The notes under the pieces: model-generated | Told to the model about the DNA's origin: nothing | Seen by the model: only the letters and a program-made list of their open reading frames with translations | Databases searched by the model: none | Program-made: the position numbers and the translations under genes | Assembly (NCBI GenBank): GCA_942159475.1 | Contig: OW804095.1 | Span: 68,104,773-68,168,772 of the forward strand | Direction: 5' to 3' | DNA from: Sthenelais limicola | Taxonomy: Eukaryota > Annelida > Polychaeta > Phyllodocida > Sigalionidae | DNA: 64,000 nt | In this document: positions 34,437-48,534 of the stretch, piece by piece | How positions within the stretch are numbered: the stretch's first letter is position 1 | Layout of the letters: each line of letters starts with the position of its first letter

Positions 34437-35840
34437 CCTGTGACGTCATCCATGTCCATGCGCGACGGGTAGGTAGATAGAACCCACACTAGTTGTATGT
34501 ATGTATGGTGTAATGTAGCGGGGGTCATCTTTGAATTCTTTTTTATCTCACAGCGCACCAGAAATATTTGACAGCGTAGCGGGGGCCACATACCATCTAT
34601 GGGGGTATGCCCACCCCACCCACACCCCCAGGAAAATTTTGAGCAAAATGATGCTGTTTTAGTGCGTTCTGCTGATTTTAAGGGCCATCAGGCCAACCGT
34701 TAAACATTAAAAGTTAAACTCATAGTTTACATGATTAAACTTTATTTTCCTATTCAACATAACACCATCTTTGAGATATCATTTTTCTAATAGCGTAGCA
34801 TAGTGTCATTACACAATTAAATCATTTGAAATAGAAGAAAAAATACCATTCTTATTACCATCTAATTTCGAATGCATTAAAATCTTATTGGCCTTACTAC
34901 TTTACAGTGACTATAGTAAGTACACATTTGCATCAATCATTTGGCCGACATTTGCCATTCCCAAATTAAGTTTGGATATTTAAGAAATAACATACATATT
35001 TCTGAATAATCTCTCATCGTACATAAAGATAAGAAAAAGGCCAGAAATAAAAAAAAACCATCTGAAAACAACATTGCGATAAGTTGATGTGAGGTGATTA
35101 TACCAACTGAATTCTGACTAGATTTGACTGTCTATATAAATGTTAGTAGACTAATGTTGATTATATGTAGAATATATAAGATTATATAAGCAAAATCACT
35201 CGACCTATGTGAACGAACTGGTAAAGAATATGTGTACTTTGTTGTTTTATCTGAATGCGGATAGCTACTAGGTATCTATTTTAGAAGCGGCAAAAAATAC
35301 AAAAAGAGGGAGTCTAATTATGATAATTAACTTGGGGTGATAAACAAACTGAGAAAGTTGTACTGTATCATATTAAATGTATTCATTCTCTCACGATTTA
35401 TTTGGTACGTAAAATATACACCCAAATGTATATCTGAATTTCGTCGATTTTTCGGTAATTGATATGCAATTTAAATGCCAAAATGAAATGGGAGGATATT
35501 TCCCTAAATAAGATTAACTATTTACTATCAAATTATGGCCGCTACTCTGTCTCAGAGAAAGCGTAGCGGCGACGGGAGACAGCATAGCGGGCCCCTACAC
35601 CCAAAAAGGCTGGCGAGAACCCTGCTTTCGGAATCATCTTTATTACATTATTTTACCATCAGGAACTAAATAGTGATATGTCTGACATTGAAATCAATGC
35701 TCTTTAACCATATTTAAAATCACACCATGCTACATAAACCACGCTACATGACTCACACTACATCTAACATTTAATGCTAGGTGACAATGCTTAGCCAGGC
35801 TAAAGCAAGCCTTAGGCATGGGCATGGATGACGTCACAGC
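34437..35840. repeat. Segment with 24-bp inverted ends centred on a CRE palindrome
   Basis: CTGTGACGTCATCCATG (from 34438) and its complement ending at about 35839 form arms of about 24 bp with one mismatch (16 bp perfect, 34439-34454 and 35823-35838). Several GTAGCGGGGGCC-like words lie inside near 34518, 34577 and 35585. No transposase is visible. A non-autonomous DNA element or its remnant is likely. Confidence 0.45.
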
Positions 35841-36033
35841 GGTCGGGTGCGAATACACACCCTCAGTTCTATCAAACTGAGCCCCATTTGTTTATTCATA
35901 AAAAAGCTGTGAAAAACGGGCATTAATGGATTTTTTTTTAAATTTTCAACCCGGGATGCAATCAATACCACCACCACAAATGTAAATCAGACCTTATCTC
36001 AATTTTTACAATTTTCATTACACTTGACCTTTA

Positions 36034-36244
36034 AGGGTGGTCTCCACTGGCTGTGGTAGGCCCTGCGGTAAGCTCTGCGGTAAGCCTTGCAATGGTGCTG
36101 TGATGGTGAGAAGTGGCGAGGTCCTGCCCACATGGCCAGTGATCTATGTAGGCAAGATCTCGTCACTCCTCTCCACCTATAGAACCAGCACAAACAATCG
36201 CAAGGCTTACCGCAGAGCTTACCGCAGCCAGTGGAGACCACCCT
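36034..36244. mobile_element. MITE, PIF/Harbinger-like (TTA target duplication)
   Basis: The ends are AGGGTGGTCTCCACTGGCTG (36034 on) and its complement (ending 36244), continuing inward as inverted GCGGTAAGC subrepeats for about 44 bp, with 12 extra bases in the left arm. TTA flanks both sides (36031-36033, 36245-36247), as PIF/Harbinger transposases produce. There is no coding capacity, so any movement depends on a transposase elsewhere. Confidence 0.8.
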
Positions 36245-36247
36245 TTA

Positions 36248-38316
36248 TTGTACATGTAAACATCAAAATATATATTGAGTGTTTCAAATTTATATAGGGA
36301 GTTCAAAATGAAATATGGTAAGCAAATTACAGTTAATCAGTCTATTAGCGGTGGGCATATATTCATGATTTCAAGGCCGATTTGGCACCTGCGATTCGTC
36401 GTACAGTTTCAGTGGCCCGTTCGGTAATAGGAAAACATGCAAGGTAAAATACAAAGCAACATAGTGCTCTGAATTTACATGGCGTGACAGTGGGAAAGAC
36501 ACATTAAAAACCGGTCCATACCAGACATATTGGGAGACAAAGTCAAACATTTGGTTGCAAACATCGTTGTAACTTTAGGTGTGATGATCAAATTCAACTA
36601 TAAGTATTCATTAGAAGCATCTATTATTTTCTTGGTTAATATATATGACTAAATTGAGTCTAATATATCTTAGGATGTATTCATAATATTACTAGATGGC
36701 TATGAAGACGTGTTGCAACCCGAAATGCACTCACATTGAACACGCGATAAAGAAGCTCCATGGCGTGTTTACCCTTTCGCCCAATTCATCAATATTTCTC
36801 TTGTTATTTTGTTACTGTACTATCACCTGGGATTGAATATAAGATAACATTTAAAAGTAAGTACACTGTTGAAAATGCCTGTTAGATAATAGGTTAACAT
36901 ATGTGTAACAGTTTTATAACTTGTACTGACGTTTGAAGGTAGTAATAAACGGGCAAAGTTATGTCCTTTCCCCATTAAGAAACGTTTCGCAGGTCGATCA
37001 ATTAATGGTGCAATCAAACTGCCCCACGATAGGTATTTTACACAAACGTATTGATATTTTTGATCGAGCCTTTGTCAATTATCATCATTTTTCATCACAA
37101 ATTATGTATAAATAATAATTGTATACCATAACTAGAAGTAATGTATTTTCTGATCTATCCAGGATGGATAGAGCTTCAAATCTATATTAACAAAGCAGAA
37201 TACGTGAACTCTCAATCTTAAGTGTCTTTGCATGTCTTTAACTCTCCATGGAACCAAACATTGGCAAGTATATGATTATAGGACTGGCAGAAACAAACGT
37301 GTGTAGCAGAAGATTTGATTCCATAAGAAGTATCAGTCATGATTTTGAGACATGATTATCGTATCTTCCATTAAAGGCTATGGAGTACAAACAAAGAAAC
37401 ATTTCAGGTCATTTAAGAACTGGCATCAATGTATGAATCATACAACCGATTGCATCATGCATTGACTTCTCAATGCGAATTATCAAGGAATTTAATGGTG
37501 TAATGTAACCTGTCATTCCATAATGCTTTTCCACGCTTAGCTTTCAGCTTCCGTAATATGTGGACCAGGAAAAAGTATAACGAGCTGCACTAAGATGTGG
37601 CAACTTGTATGAACGTTACCCTTTACCATAGTCAGATGTGAGAGTAACCTTAAGGGATCTAGGTCAAATTAATATGCATATTATGCAAAATCGAACCCGA
37701 GAACATCGAGAAATGTCATTTGGACTTTATTTGTCGCGAAGAGAGATTGGAAGAATGCTCAAAAACATTCATTTGATAGCCCGATCTATGTCAACAAACT
37801 TATAAAGTCTGTCTCGTATTAAACATCACTAAAGCCCTTGGGATCCCCTAAATATATATTTGTAACATTTGGCATACTTAGAAAATGTATTTTACATCAA
37901 ATGGTTCCCCCTCATACTTCACCATTGAAAACTTTGAAAAAGTTTCACCTTTCTCTTCCTTGCTTTACAATTTCTCCAAGAATTTTGTTTTATTAAACAT
38001 AGTATTCAGGAATGATGTGAATATTCCCACACTGAAATCCGCCGACCGTTTCATTTAAAAGACATGCTATTGCAGGTATAGTCTAATAGTTGAAGATATA
38101 GTCTTCATCATTTTCCGTCCAGTGTTCTGTACAGAATGAAAGTGTTCCAACGTTGTATCGAAGCGGAACAGAAATGCTATCTTTAAATAGACTCTAACAT
38201 GGCTCGAATATTCAGTTAAAGAATTATCTTAATGAAACTTCTTATACTATTGAATAATTCATTGATTTTTCCCGGCCGTTGATTATTTAAGGGTTCAATT
38301 TTAGAACCTTGAGCTT
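36248..38316. other. Non-coding stretch, no gene recognised
   Basis: AT-rich sequence without recognisable coding, repeat or RNA features. Confidence 0.45.
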
Positions 38317-38330
38317 GTTGCCTTGGCAAC
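38317..38330. promoter_or_regulatory. RFX X-box-like palindrome
   Basis: GTTGCCTTGGCAAC is a perfect two-armed X-box (GTTNCC-NN-GGNAAC), the binding site of RFX factors that drive ciliary genes in animals. No exon that I can recognise lies next to it; a short frame starting near 38370 after a CCCACAG acceptor-like word is unsupported. Confidence 0.45.
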
Positions 38331-41300
38331 GGTGTTCATGAGACCATGGTGTTGACATAGAAGAATTTTGTGTCTCCCACAGGACACAGACCTAGAGTAT
38401 TTAGATGTGAATTTCACTCAGGATATGCAGAGGGGCCAATTAAATATCGCCTTTAGATATACTTATACGCAATATTATATGCTATGCAACAATATGTATA
38501 ACTGTGTCTGCACGTCTAACTTAAGGGATTCCTTTCTCAAATTTATCACAGATTCATTTCCCAGGCAAAAAAGTATTAGGCATAGTAAGGAGGCTAGTAC
38601 CCATCAATCACACCTGTATCATAATCGTATTCTAATGACCAATGATGTATGTAGTGGCGTTACAAAATATGGAAACACGGAAATCAAATCGTTTGAAATT
38701 TAAAAATGACATTATTGGGTACCAATGTCGTTTCTTAAAGGCTTCCACTGAAATATTCAAGCGATATAAAACACTTTCAAAATACGAAACTTTTGTTTCT
38801 TCAATACCCATTTGTTTTCATAGGTCGTTGAGGGAGAGAGAGGGTAATAGAATTACAGAAAGTCTTTTACGTCGATGAGACATCCCCAAACCAAGCGATA
38901 TTTCTGACAAACCAAAGTCTGAGGACAGATCAACAGACAACTTTCTCTGCACTCTCATTTTTTCTGCAATGTAAGCCTTAATGATACGAATGCGATTTGC
39001 CATGTAAGCATCTTTATAATTTATACGCACACGGCACCACTTACGAGACTTCTATATTTTGCCATATCACACGTTCTGTAAGAATCATAGATGTTTATGG
39101 CTTCTTAAAGAGAAACTAGAAATTTGTTAGGGCGTTCACAGGGACGCCCACACTAAGAAAGTCCGTGCACTAAGTAGAACTACATTATCTATGCTCAAAG
39201 ATGGGATAAATTATTTCATCATTTATACTTAATCATGAATTATAAGCAATTCTGAATTGATAGGCAGTTGAAGGACATATGCGGTTACAGCCATGAAATA
39301 GGATTCAACAAAAATCAGCTATCAACGCTGTAAACATATCTTCTCGCCCACCTTCGCCATTTGGGACCGGAAATTATACTTTCCTTGTATTGTAGATACG
39401 GCAAGGTGACTGAAATAATGAAGATGATATCCATAGCATAATAAGGTACACCGCCTGATTCTTTTCTATTCTGTATCTGTGAAGAGCTAATATAGGTTAC
39501 CTTGATAGAGACGATTGAGGCAAGGGGGATATATATATAATATAATTATGTGCATACATATCGTTGCTTTGTTCTTCTGGTCGTGTTCAGGAGGGGATTT
39601 CCCTCCATCAGGGAATGCTCACATACTCGAGACGGATACGACTTTGTGCACAAGGGACGTTTTCCTATCAGGCAATGTCTGCAAAATGTTGGAACTGTCT
39701 TCAGGAAAACCTGACATACCCCCACGATGGACCTGCTATTCCCTTGAATAAGATAAAGCCTGTCATATGTCATAAATTGTTGTCTTGTGCTATATTGATA
39801 AGGCACAACTTTCGTCTTTGGGTCTGGACCATCTTTCAATTTCCTCATTATTATGATACTTCGGGTAGATCCAGCCATAAGTATTGTAACTCAATTTCCT
39901 TAAAAACAATCATTTAAATGTATAACTCATGTGTATTCCATACTGTTCTTAATGAGAAATGCCATAATAAACATCCGAATATATATATATTATAAATAAG
40001 ATTATATAATTATACAAGAATGTGTGTCAAAGATTCATAATTCTCATGATCAATATCGGGATACCCATATCATCTATATCAGGATATCAATACTAACAGA
40101 GGTCATGTGTTATGCAATTCTTCATCCAATCCCCAGGAAATCCATTTCTCCTCAAAGTGCATAGCTGTATCGCAATCACCAATATTACTCATATCTTTTT
40201 AATGTCATAAGTCAAAATTGTAAATCTTTGGTTTCATAAATTGTATATTGATGTTCATGACATCATGCATTCAATTTCAATTTGAAATGTCAATTTTTTT
40301 TACACAGTGTTGTTAATGAAAGTTGCGAAAATGATTCCTTGATAGCAATAACGTTTTAGTTCTTCTAAAGACGTTACTTATTTTATATTTTTATCTCTCG
40401 TACCATCAGCTAGATTGAAAAACCTCCTATTCCATATCAAAAGAATTAGCGCTATTTCGAATGATTGCCTCACTGCACATCCGAGGTGGGCGATGAACTA
40501 ATGCAGTTATGCCTAGACAATCTGCAATGTGCCCATCTACTGATCTCAATAACGATAATATCTACACCAATGTAAGGTATCCGATTGCAAATTAAACCAA
40601 CAGGAAGCGGAGCCATGAAGGGAAGTATCAATGATTGAGATCTCTGCATAGCAGCATTTCCCTCAAAGTAGAGCTGACAAAACCAATCATTTCTAAAATT
40701 ATTATTACGTTTTAAAGATTTCCTGCAGGCTATTCATAGTTTAAAGGAAGTGTAGAGATATCAATGACAAGCAATTCATTGTTGAACTATGCAAAAATGT
40801 TCAAATGTATGTTACATGGAACGAAAGGGTGAATCATATGATACATCCAATAAGATTATTACCAGTAAATGTAACGGAAATTACGATACATTAAATATAA
40901 CTATTGAACATTTGAGGCTTCTTGTTGACATGCACCCTTATACAAAATCTATGGGAACATCACGGTGAGTGGGCTGCTCTGCTCCATTAAGCAATTTGGG
41001 ATTAACATCTTGGCATCTCCTATCGGAGACGATTTATAATGTATAGCAGGGTCTTCTCGGGTGTAGCTCAGATCATTTTATTGTCATCATTGGCGATTTA
41101 ATTTCAATATATGGCGATACCACGGCACTAGTTTTAAAAGGTTTCAATCCTTATCTCGCTTGTCATTAATACAAGAATTGTTCCCAATATGATAGCAATG
41201 AACGCAGTTTTATTTGACCTGAATTGACACCAACCAACAACAGTCTTGTTATTCATATTAAATGAGGAGGGGCTGTATCACAGGGACACGGCGTATGAGG

Positions 41301-41472
41301 TGAACACATTTGCATACATATCATGTAATCTTTCATAACACTTCAGGGACATCGTTCTATGTGTCCCATGGCTCACTTTCACTGGGAATCCATACAATAA
41401 CCATGGAGTTACAAGCGACAGCTGTAAACCTGATTGATATACAAGTTCATGCATCGTTACGAAAACAAAGCA
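38331..41472. other. Non-coding stretch, no gene recognised
   Basis: Overlapping open frames on opposite strands near 39515-39917 mirror one another and match nothing known. An AT dinucleotide patch is at about 39979-39991. Confidence 0.4.
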
Positions 41473-41641
41473 ACATATCACCATCCACCCGTAAACTAAC
41501 CAATTTATTATATATGCTTTCATAAACAAAAGAAAACGTTGTCAAGCTATAATGTTGACATATCACCGCCCACCTGTAAATTATCTGATTTATCATATGC
41601 TTTTATGATCTAAAGAGAAACAATATAAAGCTATGTTGCTG
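41473..41641 (+). repeat. Diverged tandem duplication of an 85-bp unit
   Basis: Copies at 41473-41557 and 41558-41641 both start ACATATCACC and share the CCACC-GTAAA, TATATGCTTT and CAAGCTAT-like segments with about 20-25 percent difference. It is an old local duplication. Confidence 0.7.
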
Positions 41642-42793
41642 ACATTCCTTCCTCTTTGAATCTGTGTTTCTTCCTGCTCTGCATCACCGGATCTTACAAT
41701 AATATATACTGCATTCTCAGCTATCACCACAACGACATCTTACCAAATTTATACATTATTGGCCTATATGACCGACGATTTATTAGTCTGCTGCTGTTTA
41801 TGATATCTTATTGAGGTCAATGTTGTGTCACAATATTCTCACCGCAGCAAAGGATTTCGGCGGGCATCCGAAATATAAATGAGTGTTGACTTTTATGAAA
41901 CCTGGCACCAAAGCAACCGGGTAAAATCCTCCAAAATTCTGGTCAAATGGCTTTCATATGACTAATGAAATAAGTGACTAATGACATGTATTTATTATGA
42001 CAAGGATAACAACTAATAATAATAATCATTGGTTGGATGGAATAGTCACTGGTTGGATGGCAGGATGGAGAGGTTGAAGTAAAGGAGTAATAATAAGAGT
42101 ACATGTATGAGTTTGATTCCCATCTGTGCAAAACACACTGCGGACAGCACGCAATTGTCATCTTTTCCATTACCATGCCAAATCTTTTCAACCAGGATGT
42201 CCATCCCAATCTATTGGTATCCCACCGTTGGCAGTACGATTCAAAGGGCCTCGCAAGCAGAAACTATTTTCAACTTCAGTTCATGATTTGGATTCTAGAA
42301 TACATATATGGGAAATCCACACACTTTGAACCGTAAAGATATGAAAGCTTATGTCGTGTTCACCCAACCTTGCATAAATGTGATGCTGAATGATGCCAGC
42401 ATTAAATTCCTGGCCCGGGGAAAGCAATTAACACAGTTCTGCAGCGTCAAACAACAAAGAGAGGTTGCGGGCAGGAGTGTCAACCGCAATATACATCTTC
42501 TTTGATAGCGCTGAGTTATATTTTCTTACAAGCCACCTAGGAACCTACTGTACCTGGATATATATGTATACATGTAGATTAGTATATATATCTGACACAA
42601 ATATACGCAATAAAACACAACTTTGCAGCAAAAATAATAGTGAAACGTTGTATCAAAGTTCATGTATAAGATTGTCAACCCGGTAAATTAAAGGGCAAGA
42701 AATACAAGTTTCTAAAAATAATGTATGGAAATATGCGATGAAGAAAAATAGGAAGAGTGCATGCGGGATGAAACATTATCGATGCATCATCAC

Positions 42794-42880
42794 CTGAAGA
42801 AGACCACTAAAACCAGGTCGAAATGTCGTGCCTTGAAGTACCAACATATGCCACAATAAAAGCAAAGACTGAAGTTTGAG
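42794..42880 (+). mobile_element. Retroelement 3-prime end scrap with CTGAAGAAG...CGAAA hairpin
   Basis: CTGAAGAAGACC (42794) and GGTCGAAATG (42816) form a 4-bp stem, followed by GTCGTGCCTTGAAG, an AATAAAAGC word and ACTGAAGTTTGAGG. This arrangement is familiar from 3-prime ends of animal retroelements (Penelope-like and non-LTR), though the family cannot be fixed from the sequence alone. Confidence 0.4.
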
Positions 42881-42899
42881 GTTGTGGTGTTATTATTTT

Positions 42900-45800
42900 T
42901 TTAATATTATCGATGCAGTTGTTACAGTATTTCCTCTCCGAGCAGTGAAATGTAAAATAGAAACTTGGGGTAATGTGTTTTTGAGCGAAAGGTGATGCTT
43001 ATTCAATCAGTTCGAGTCATTCCCTTTTGCAATAGTTCAGGTGATACGTTAAAAAACACGTAATCCATGGTTAGATTTAGAAATATTAAATTTTTATTCA
43101 GGTCATTGAACATTTTTATACATATAGTACAAAATTTCAGGACAGCCTGATTTGCCAAAAATATTTTATAAAACGTAGATTCCGGGAGTAGATTGTGTCG
43201 AACCAATATAAGTTATGATTAATTAAATTACAGTTTTATAAGCATTTTTTCTTATAATACGATACGAGCCTATTACAGGTTTTCAGTATAGGATGGGGTT
43301 CAGATCCTCAAAATATTATCCAAAATGGGCAGCTCCAAACATTTAGTAAATTCTGCTAAATTAAGCTGAAAAATCCTAAATCCTGAATCGTAAAGGTATA
43401 TTTAATATATCCTCATAATGTAATACTTCATTAGAAACTTTGTTTCAAGTCAACGCCTTTTGGCATGATATGGCAGGGTTCATGACCCGGCACGGTTATA
43501 TGAGCGTATAATTATCATTATATACGGTGGTATTTTACCTCAATGTGTGAAGATCAATCGTCAGAGAAGTGATGTTTAAAATACTTTAATCAGCGATTTT
43601 TAAACGTACCGGTGTCTTTTTTGTTATAACTGAGACACGTTTAATAACGTGATAATTGACTGTTTTGTATATTCCTGTTAAAGGGTTTCATACTTACGCA
43701 AATAGAAATGTCACCCCACCCGATGTAATTTGACTTAATTAAAGCTAGTGTTTTGTGACTTCCTATCTATAACAATAATATAATAGATATAACTATATAT
43801 TAAGTATAGTTTACATTAGATTTTGACATCAAAATGCATGACATGAGGGGGTTACTTTGATGTTTAATGGCTACCTTTTCTATGATTATAAAGTAACAAT
43901 GAAAAGAATAGGCATGGCCTCATAACAAATAAAATGTGATAAAGAGGGTGGTAATCTTATTTCATCTCACCAATGCAGAGGAAACCCATTTTCCGTTTCT
44001 GTGATCAAAGAGGCCTCGATTGGTATTCTTTTCTAAAGAACCAACCATCCTAACCATCCTCAAGAAACTTAATTATGCGCATATAGCCGTCTTTAATGTA
44101 CAAAAGTGTATGAAGTCAAAAGCTAGATCACAAGAGAATATTCTTTTGTTGTATGTAGATTGAAGTACGGAATGAAATACTATTGATGAACGATAGTGGG
44201 ATAGTACTCGTATGTATTGTCGGAGAACGCCAAGAGAGCTTCTATATTCAATGTTGCTTTTACTGCCTTATTCGAGGCAGTCATGTCTTGAACAACTTTC
44301 ACTTAAACGAATCAATAAAGATGTTCTAAGGCACATTTCAAACCTCATTTCATTCGTATAATCTGACTTTATCGTGGTGGTAATGGAATTTCTTTTTAGA
44401 GGTGGCCCATCCGGGGCTATAAACGTTGCAAATCGTCTGGTCTCTATTACCAAAGTTGTCCGAAGCTAGGAGCAGAAAGCTTATATAATATGCACGATTA
44501 TTTGTCAAAGTGGCATAAAAAAGAATCCTTCCTATTGATACATAATAGATGGGTACTGAGTATGGTAGATGTATGCGAGTTCTTGGTTGATGGCCGCCAT
44601 GTTTTTAAGGCTAAGGATTGTCGCTTGCATTAACCAGTGAGTGCTGGGGTGTTTGTCAGCCCCCTATTATCGGCCATTTAGAGGATTATGGGAAGCCATT
44701 GCTACCGGTTCGCAGCTGCCTCGTTCTGGCGGGCTTCACCAGACTGGTGCCCTCTACATAGAAACATTTGCACTATATTGTTCGGATTACATTTGTTAGG
44801 AAAAGTCTCCATTACCTACGGTCCTTTTTGAATACCTCCTCTTATGGTGGATGCAGATTACCTTGAGAACTATGAAAGGATATGTTAATTGAGAAAGGCT
44901 TTGTGCAGCATATATACATGTAGGCACAAATGTATTCGCCCTAAGCTTTCCAAATATAATTTAATCACTTTGACTTGAAAAGCCTTTTATGTTTTGATTG
45001 GGTGTTAATAATTCATATATTTTGAAATTATGAGCCTTCACAATTTAAACCATTAACGTACGGGGACTGTCCGCATAATATGCATACTTTACTCATGTTT
45101 TGTTATAATTCTTTTCCAGAGTCAAGCCCAATACTCAATCTTGTTTTCAATTAGGGTACAACTTTCCTTCGAGCCACGCCAAGAAAAACATTATTGTATT
45201 TGTCATTATTATTTGTTGATAGCGACGTAAACCCTATATTATTATACTAACTAACTCTGAAGTAACTTTTGTAAGTAACTAATATGCTGCAATGTTGATG
45301 TTCTTCTTCCAGGTCATAATTAGAAACTTTTCAACTCTCATTATTATGTCATTTTAGTCCCACCTAAACTCATATATTGTGTTGGCCCGCTCATAATTTC
45401 TATAATGGCACGATTAATTCCCATTGGCATTCAACATTTGAAATTCAAGTTTGAAAGTTCTTCTTGCAGGGATATGAGTCCGCTATATGTAGTCGAAAGA
45501 TGTGTGCTCTACGAATGCCAGTGCTTCATCCATTAGGTTTTCTCCAATCCGTTTTCATTGTTAAAACACATTCTTATAGATCTGATTTGAATTTAAATGT
45601 CATCGCAATTTGACTTTACAAAGACGAAAACTTGTACGCTAATTCTTTAATCTGAAAATTATCAGTCAACAGTTTTCTTAGGTATATCAAAAAAGGCCTG
45701 CATCTCACTGAGGTAATTTAAATAGCCAAGACAAATATTTTCATGCTTCAAAAACCATAATGGAGTGCATGTGACCCAATATTCATGCAATGATATAATT

Positions 45801-46914
45801 CTGCATCTTATCCCAGCCCTTACCGCACCCCATTTAGAAACCCTTTTGCTTGCCCCTCGAGGACAACCTTATGCCAGGCAATCCTTCCCCCATCGCAATA
45901 TTACTTCCAGCCCCTGTGGCGTCAGTATAACAGACATTTACAAGACTGACACTGACTGTGGCCAGTAAATAACTTAATCCTCCAAGCAGCTAATGGGGCG
46001 GAATCCATAGCCCTTCACAAGTGAGTGCACCTTCTAATGTGAGCAGCACAAAATCCATTTTTGTGTTTGCAGCAGCAGGGGAAAAGGTTTGTCAGCGAAA
46101 AGGTTGTAAGTTACAATGGACGGTTCGAGGCGGGCGAGGTGGAGTAGGGGAGGCAGGGCCCTTAGTCAGAACACTCAATACAAGCCACAGTGCGCCATCA
46201 CCACCAACGACATAATTGTGGATTGAATGAACACAGACTTTCTCCATCTCTTTACCGAAAAAAGCTGCCACGCTTTTGAAGTCATGAAGGAAAGCATTAG
46301 GGAGGGTCTTTTGTTCAAGACATAAGGGTGGGTTGACATGCAGAATCCCAGCATCTAGTTAGTGGTTTGCAACCCTGAAATCAGGTGATTTGTATGAAAG
46401 CATATTATAATATCATACATAATTATGGTGTTCGAATAATAAGGCATAACAGATCGAATGAGCTGGAGTAGTGATTTTGTCTTAAGGCAAAAACTGTCTG
46501 ACCTTTCGTGGTATAATTTGCTTCTCCACGTCTATCTGAAAGGGACATAATTATATATGTTTCGTGTACAATGGAATAAAAAGTAGATATAAACGTCTCA
46601 GAAGTGTCACAATAAACTTTACCATTTTAATCTCATTCTCACCACAAAGAGATGTTTCAAACCGATTTTCACATATAATACGATACCACAAGGTTCTCAC
46701 CATTGCGCACCTATAATAAATTGTCAATTTTGCTAGTGTGGAGCCAGGATAAGGAACCTATACCGATGCTTATTTGTAATCAATCCAGAACGAAGCCGAA
46801 GAGGCCAAGATCAAGATCGAGTGCGAATCGAACATAGTGTCATATTGTATTCATAAATTTCTAAAGTAAAGAAATCGCTGAAGTCGGCATCTTAGAAATG
46901 TCATTTTATTAGTC
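42900..46914. other. Non-coding stretch, no gene recognised
   Basis: Nothing recognisable is coded here. A GGCCGCCATGTTT word near 44593 fits the YY1 core but is isolated. Confidence 0.4.
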
Positions 46915-46971
46915 CAATGTTTCGCCCTTTACTCTGTGTGTGTGTGGGGGGGGGGGGGGGGGCTTCTTCAG
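46915..46971 (-). repeat. Second CTGAAGAAG...CGAAAC hairpin, loop filled by a microsatellite
   Basis: On the minus strand CTGAAGAAGCC (46971 down) and GGGCGAAACATTG (to 46915) make the same stem-core arrangement as at 42794. The loop carries a GT tract and a run of 17 G (plus strand, 46946-46962). Confidence 0.45.
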
Positions 46972-47670
46972 GGACAATGCTCAATTACTCCAAGAAAAAA
47001 CGCTGAATCGTGAAATAGAGGATTCCTCGTGGCTTCAAAAATGATATTAGAGAATAATTTCAAGGTAGAGAGGCATTAAAACGCCGAAATGGTGCATGGG
47101 AGTTCATTATCCATAATTGTAATTTATCATAATTTAAAAAATCTGGCTTTTATTAATTTCATCTAAAAATATGGTAGAAAATTACGAACCTATTTTGAAG
47201 TACAAAAAGTAAATTAATGTGCAATGTATCAAAGTCATAAAATATCCACTAACATTGAATAGTGGTATATTTGGAAAGATAAAGTTGAACTTTGTTCGCT
47301 ATTAAGATATATTAAGATGGGTAAATGTGGTATCAGTGTATCACAGAGCATGTTTGTTATGCAAGGCAGAATATTAACACAGTTAATATGGCATCGTTTA
47401 TTTTATCACCAAAATTATATATGTCAATATTTTTTCAATGAAATAAATAACCATAACCATAAGTATTCAGGTTTGATTTTTGGTTTGATTATGGCCATTC
47501 TTAGACTAAGAAATTATCCTAAACATTTATCATGTCAGTATACTGACGCAGCATAGAAAATCGATCGTGGATGCCAAGAGATGTACGATGTCATAGAGGA
47601 TGTCGTAGAAAGTTATGCAATACACTCATTGCAGATGGCTGTCTACGATGTTGTAGTATCAATCCACGAC

Positions 47671-47696
47671 CTCGCAAATTGTTATGCAACGGGGGC
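47671..47696 (+). repeat. Single arm of the foldback family seen at 961-1039
   Basis: CTCGCAAATTGTTATGCAAC followed by GGGGGC matches the right arm at 1013-1038 with one change. A left arm is not evident, so this is a one-ended copy. Confidence 0.6.
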
Positions 47697-48534
47697 ATTG
47701 TGTCAGGGTCTAGCCAATGACTGTGTGTGTGTGGGGGGGGGACGTTAATTGTTTAAATAGGAGAAAAGATGACTGATAATTTATGTAGTTTTTAGAGTTT
47801 TGAATGGTGTATTATGTAGGGGGAAATGTTGTTGTTATGATATTCTTTGAGACGAGAATCCGGGCATTTACAGGTGGCGCTACGATCGGCGGCAAAAACT
47901 CGGGTGAATACGACAGCTGAGTGCCATAGACGCTAACGCTAAAATACCTGTTTTCAACCCCTTTGAAACCATACATAAACGGGTCAAAATGCTATGATCT
48001 TACATGGATGTATCAAGTATTGTTCATACATTGCAGTCGCTTGTTCCGTTTTGCCGACAATTGTGTATACTTTAAGACATCGAGGGGGAAAGTTGGAGAT
48101 TTTAAGCTGGGTTGCTATGGTCGTCAAGGGCGGCATTCCCCCACGGCCTGGCCCACTGCTCGCCAAGATGCACTGTCACATGACCAGATGAGCGGAGGCC
48201 GTCTCAAAGAATAGTTATAATGCTGAAACTATAGTTTTAAGTCCAGTTTTAAAATAATTGAAATATAAATAAAGTTGAGAAGCAAGAAGCACTAGGACGG
48301 ATTTTGTATTTATTTCACAGGCCTTCTTATTTAGATCGTTACCAATATTCTTCTAGATTTCTAGTAAGCATATTACTAGATAATTTACTTAAAATGTATA
48401 GGATATAATCAGGCTATTCTGAAAAAATGTGTACTATATGTATGGAAATATGTAATAAAATATTTTCAAAATCAAAATCAAAATATTATCAATGTGTTAA
48501 TGTCTAAAACTCGACTTTCGACTTTCCGCTATCA

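Noticed and set aside
42794..42825. True hammerhead ribozyme
   Set aside because: The core has an extra A after CUGAAGA and I could not draw convincing stems I and III; kept only as a lookalike.
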